64,000 bases of DNA, from the NCBI GenBank assembly GCA_016700335.1, contig CP065014.1:471001-535000 (forward strand), in the 5' to 3' direction. This stretch comes from Chlorobiota bacterium. Its GTDB lineage: Bacteria > Bacteroidota > Ignavibacteria > OLB7. A program made the position numbers and the translations under genes. The notes beneath the pieces are model-generated. The model had not been told where the DNA came from. It did no database searches and was given only the letters and a program-made list of their open reading frames with translations. Shown here piece by piece: positions 61,816 to 64,000 of this stretch; within the stretch, counting starts at the first letter, position 1; each line of letters begins with the position of its first letter.

Positions 61816-62637
61816 ATGAATTACAATGAAGTTAAAATAATGGGAATCCTAAATTGTACTCCTGATTCTTTTTATGATGGGGGTGAATATTTCTCTGTTG
61901 ATAAAGCAGTTACTCAGGCTGTTAAGTTAATCAATGAAGGAGCTCATATCATCGATATTGGAGGAGAATCAACCCGTCCTCCAGGAAATGATTATGGTAC
62001 TGGATCTGAATTTGTTCCCATTGAAGTTGAGTTATCAAGAGTATTACCAGTAATTGAAAAAATTTTAAGTATTAAAAGAAATGCTATTATTTCTATTGAT
62101 ACATTCAAACCTGAAGTTGCTGAAAAAGCTATCTTAGTTGGTGCTTGCATTATTAATGATGTAAGTGCTGGAACTTACAATGAAACAATTTGGAAAGTTG
62201 CATCAAAATTTCAAGTCCCCTATATTCTAATGCATGGATTCAATCCATCAAATAGAAAATCAAATCAAGAGTATTTTTATTCTAATATTGTAAATGAAGT
62301 TTTTGAATTCCTTCTTGAAAGAATTAATAGTGCAAGGAGTGCTGGTGTAAAGGAGATAATAGCTGACGTGGGATTTGGTTTTTCAAAAGGATTTAATGAC
62401 AATTTAACTCTCCTTAAAAATTACAAGATATTCTCAAATTTGGGAGTGGCAACTCTTGTTGGATTATCTAGGAAATCACTAATTGGAAAAATGTTAAATG
62501 ACTCAAAAAGTGATAGGTTGTATGGGTCAATAGCAGCTAATTATTTTGCTTTAAAATTGGGTGCGAAAATTATTAGAGTACATGATGTTAAAGCAACTAA
62601 AGATTTTTTAGAAGTTTCTCGAATTCTCGATAACTAA
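61816..62637 (+). CDS. folP: Dihydropteroate synthase
   Basis: 273 aa. Makes dihydropteroate from DHPP and pABA. IMGILNCTPDSFYDGG (about 9-24), IIDIGGESTRPPG, SIDTFKPEVAE, NDVSAGT, DVGFGFSKGFNDNL and VGLSRKSLIGKML are the pterin-site motifs. The usual MHMRG loop reads MHGFNPSN, a mild variation. The end is IRVHDVKATKDFLEV with the conserved Arg-x-His. A stand-alone enzyme, not the pterin domain of MetH, though next to the MetH half. Confidence 0.95.
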   Translation: MNYNEVKIMGILNCTPDSFYDGGEYFSVDKAVTQAVKLINEGAHIIDIGGESTRPPGNDYGTGSEFVPIEVELSRVLPVIEKILSIKRNAIISIDTFKPEVAEKAILVGACIINDVSAGTYNETIWKVASKFQVPYILMHGFNPSNRKSNQEYFYSNIVNEVFEFLLERINSARSAGVKEIIADVGFGFSKGFNDNLTLLKNYKIFSNLGVATLVGLSRKSLIGKMLNDSKSDRLYGSIAANYFALKLGAKIIRVHDVKATKDFLEVSRILDN

Positions 62638-62821
62638 AATTTAAGAAGTTTAATATTTTGAATTTAATGTAGTTAAAATTCATTTCTAATAATTCTCATT
62701 CTTAGTTCTAATACAATTAGATGAATTTTGTTACAACATGATTTGTCAATTTTAAATTACCAATGAAATTAAATTGTTAGTTTTAAATAAAGTATTGTAT
62801 AAATTTAATTCCACTATACTC

Positions 62822-63841
62822 ATGAAAAAACTATTTTTAATATTAATTCTTTTTATCACATTTGTAGCTTCGAGTTATGCTCAAGGTAGTGCTAAAATAC
62901 AATTAATCCATAATTGTCCAGATCTAACTGTTGCAAAAGTTGATGTATGGATAAATGGTGATAAAATTGACGATTTACCTTTTAGAACTGCTACTAATTT
63001 TATTGAAGTACCTGCTGGACCTTTGAAAATTTCTATTGGTCTTTACACAAGTAATAAAGAATCTGAGGCGTTAGTAAGTTATTCTCCAATTGTTGTTGCA
63101 GGTAAAAAATATATTATTGCTGCTCAAGGTATTGTAAACTTGACTGGTTATAATCCATTCAAACCAATTAATATATCAATTTTCGAATTAGCACAAGAAA
63201 GAGCAATGAGCTCTGAAAACACTGATATTCTTGTATTGCATGGTTCAACGGATGCACCAGAGTTGGATGTTTGGGCACCTGGAAGTGTAAAAGCAATTGG
63301 TGATAATTTAAATTTTGGAGATTACTCTAAATCGTACTTTCAGTATCCCACAAATGATGTTTATGTTGGATTAAGAGAACCAAGTGGTGATCCTTTAAAA
63401 ACAACTGCAACTTTTAGTTTACCAATGCAAACTATGGGGCTTGGTGGTAAAAGTATTGTTATCATTTTATCAGGATTTATGAAACCTGAAAATAATAGTA
63501 ATGGATCTAGTTTTGGATTATATGTTGTAACAAATACTGGTGGAAATTTTATTCAATTAAGGCAATCTATAGGCGGAGTAGATAATAAATTCAATGAAAG
63601 TAAAATTAGTGTTATCCCAAATCCAGTTATGAGTAATACTTTGATTAAACTCAATCAATTTGGAATATATAAAAAGTACAATATTGTAAATTTGATGGGT
63701 GAAATACAGTTTAGTGAAATAATATCAAATAATCAAAAAGAGATTAATTTAGATATGACTAATATTATAAGCGGTATTTACTTTTTACAATTGTTTTCTA
63801 ATGATAATATTATTCAGAAAAAAATAGTTAAAATTAAATAG
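62822..63841 (+). CDS. Secreted DUF4397 protein with T9SS sorting domain
   Basis: 339 aa from ATG 62822 (a longer frame from 62774 lacks a signal at its start). Signal peptide (KKLFLILILFITFVASSYAQ), two DUF4397 domains (about 20-120: IQLIHNCPDLTVAKVDVWIN; 130-245: ILVLHGSTDAPELDVWAPGS), and a type A T9SS C-terminal domain (about 260-339: ISVIPNPVMSNTLIKLNQFG ... GIYFLQLFSND, IIQKKIVKIK). Surface or secreted protein of unknown function; DUF4397 is a beta-sandwich often linked with adhesion or polymer binding. Confidence 0.9.
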   Translation: MKKLFLILILFITFVASSYAQGSAKIQLIHNCPDLTVAKVDVWINGDKIDDLPFRTATNFIEVPAGPLKISIGLYTSNKESEALVSYSPIVVAGKKYIIAAQGIVNLTGYNPFKPINISIFELAQERAMSSENTDILVLHGSTDAPELDVWAPGSVKAIGDNLNFGDYSKSYFQYPTNDVYVGLREPSGDPLKTTATFSLPMQTMGLGGKSIVIILSGFMKPENNSNGSSFGLYVVTNTGGNFIQLRQSIGGVDNKFNESKISVIPNPVMSNTLIKLNQFGIYKKYNIVNLMGEIQFSEIISNNQKEINLDMTNIISGIYFLQLFSNDNIIQKKIVKIK

Positions 63842-64000
63842 TATAAAAATATTTTTATGTTAGAACTTTGTGTGATTAATCAAAGTTACCGAAAAGTAAA
63901 TTACTGTTTTTGTTTGTTATTTGGATTATTGGTTAAAAAAATTTGGTTACACATTCAAATTTATTTTGTCGAACTTAAAATATGAATTTTGCAATCGAGT
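63842..64000 (+). other. Window end, possible start of another gene
   Basis: 159 bases with no complete gene. An ATG at 63982 (MNFAIE...) is preceded by a TATTTTG-like word at 63962 and an A-rich stretch; it could open a gene that lies outside the window. Too short to identify. Confidence 0.3.

Noticed and set aside
61816..62637. folP as the missing folate-binding domain of MetH
   Set aside because: The motifs (GILNCTPDSF, GGESTRP) are those of true dihydropteroate synthase, not of the methyltetrahydrofolate-binding domain.
1..64000. tRNA, rRNA, CRISPR arrays, insertion sequences, prophage
   Set aside because: Reading the gaps on both strands showed no T-arm GGTTCGAATCC words, no repeat-spacer pattern, no transposase or integrase coding.

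Overview
The window is AT-rich, densely coded bacterial chromosome with short intergenic gaps and genes on both strands. I saw no tRNA, rRNA, CRISPR array, transposase or integrase. Several features point to the Bacteroidota/Chlorobiota (FCB) group: type IX secretion (T9SS) C-terminal sorting domains on two secreted proteins (22025-25054, 62822-63841), a PorE-like OmpA lipoprotein (54705-56534), a TonB receptor with a carboxypeptidase-regulatory N-terminus, A-rich leaders instead of strong Shine-Dalgarno sites, and a recurring TAnnTTTG element upstream of genes, which is the Bacteroidota -7 promoter box. The choice-of-anchor/IgGFc-like secreted protein and the mixed gene content would suit a deep branch such as Kapabacteria or Ignavibacteria. 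That placement is inference.

Layout. 1-7.7 kb: 3' truncated M14 carboxypeptidase (-), ffh, an Uup-type ABC-F ATPase (-), the C-terminal half of a split carbamoyl-phosphate synthase, and a small unknown protein (-). 7.9-11.2 kb: MlaE permease, thiO-thiS, an SPFH protein. 11.2-13 kb (-): methyltransferase, acpS, maf. 13.2-14.8 kb: purS-purQ and two tatA/B-like genes, then recQ (-). 17-25 kb: Ig-like lipoprotein, small membrane protein (-), hmgA-alkD (-), the longest non-coding gap (about 830 bp), and a large T9SS cargo protein. 25-34 kb: aldo/keto reductase (-), a double-Nudix protein, mnmA, a helix-hairpin-helix exported protein, gatC-kdsB, a TSP3-repeat OmpA protein, and the remains of a two-component system. 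34.5-39.2 kb (-): a lipoprotein, a TonB receptor and a Cys/His small protein that look like a metal-uptake locus, then an MCE (MlaD) protein. 39.5-47.6 kb: nuoG, plsY (-), a DnaJ-type chaperone (-), an orphan (-), a ROK kinase, a CpcT-like lipoprotein, tsaC, and an unknown 419-aa protein (-). 47.8-51.7 kb: lytic transglycosylase, a Rieske-like lipoprotein that has lost its histidines, a lipoprotein made of LolC/MacB-like periplasmic domains, and a methyltransferase (-). 51.9-56.5 kb: hppD, exonuclease, yraN, a small exported protein, the PorE-like protein. 56.6-64 kb: clpC (-), a MetH C-terminal half with an inserted domain, folP, and a T9SS DUF4397 protein.

Together these are mostly housekeeping and envelope genes: protein targeting (Ffh, Tat, T9SS), lipid transport (MlaE, MlaD), tyrosine catabolism (hppD and hmgA, far apart), folate and methionine metabolism (folP, metH half), and tRNA modification (mnmA, tsaC). 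No single new multi-gene system is obvious. The strongest oddities are three genes that seem to lack any ATG/GTG/TTG start and would need an ATT start, two multi-domain enzymes present only as C-terminal halves (CarB, MetH), a fused and decayed two-component pseudogene, and the degenerate Rieske plus LolC-like lipoprotein pair.
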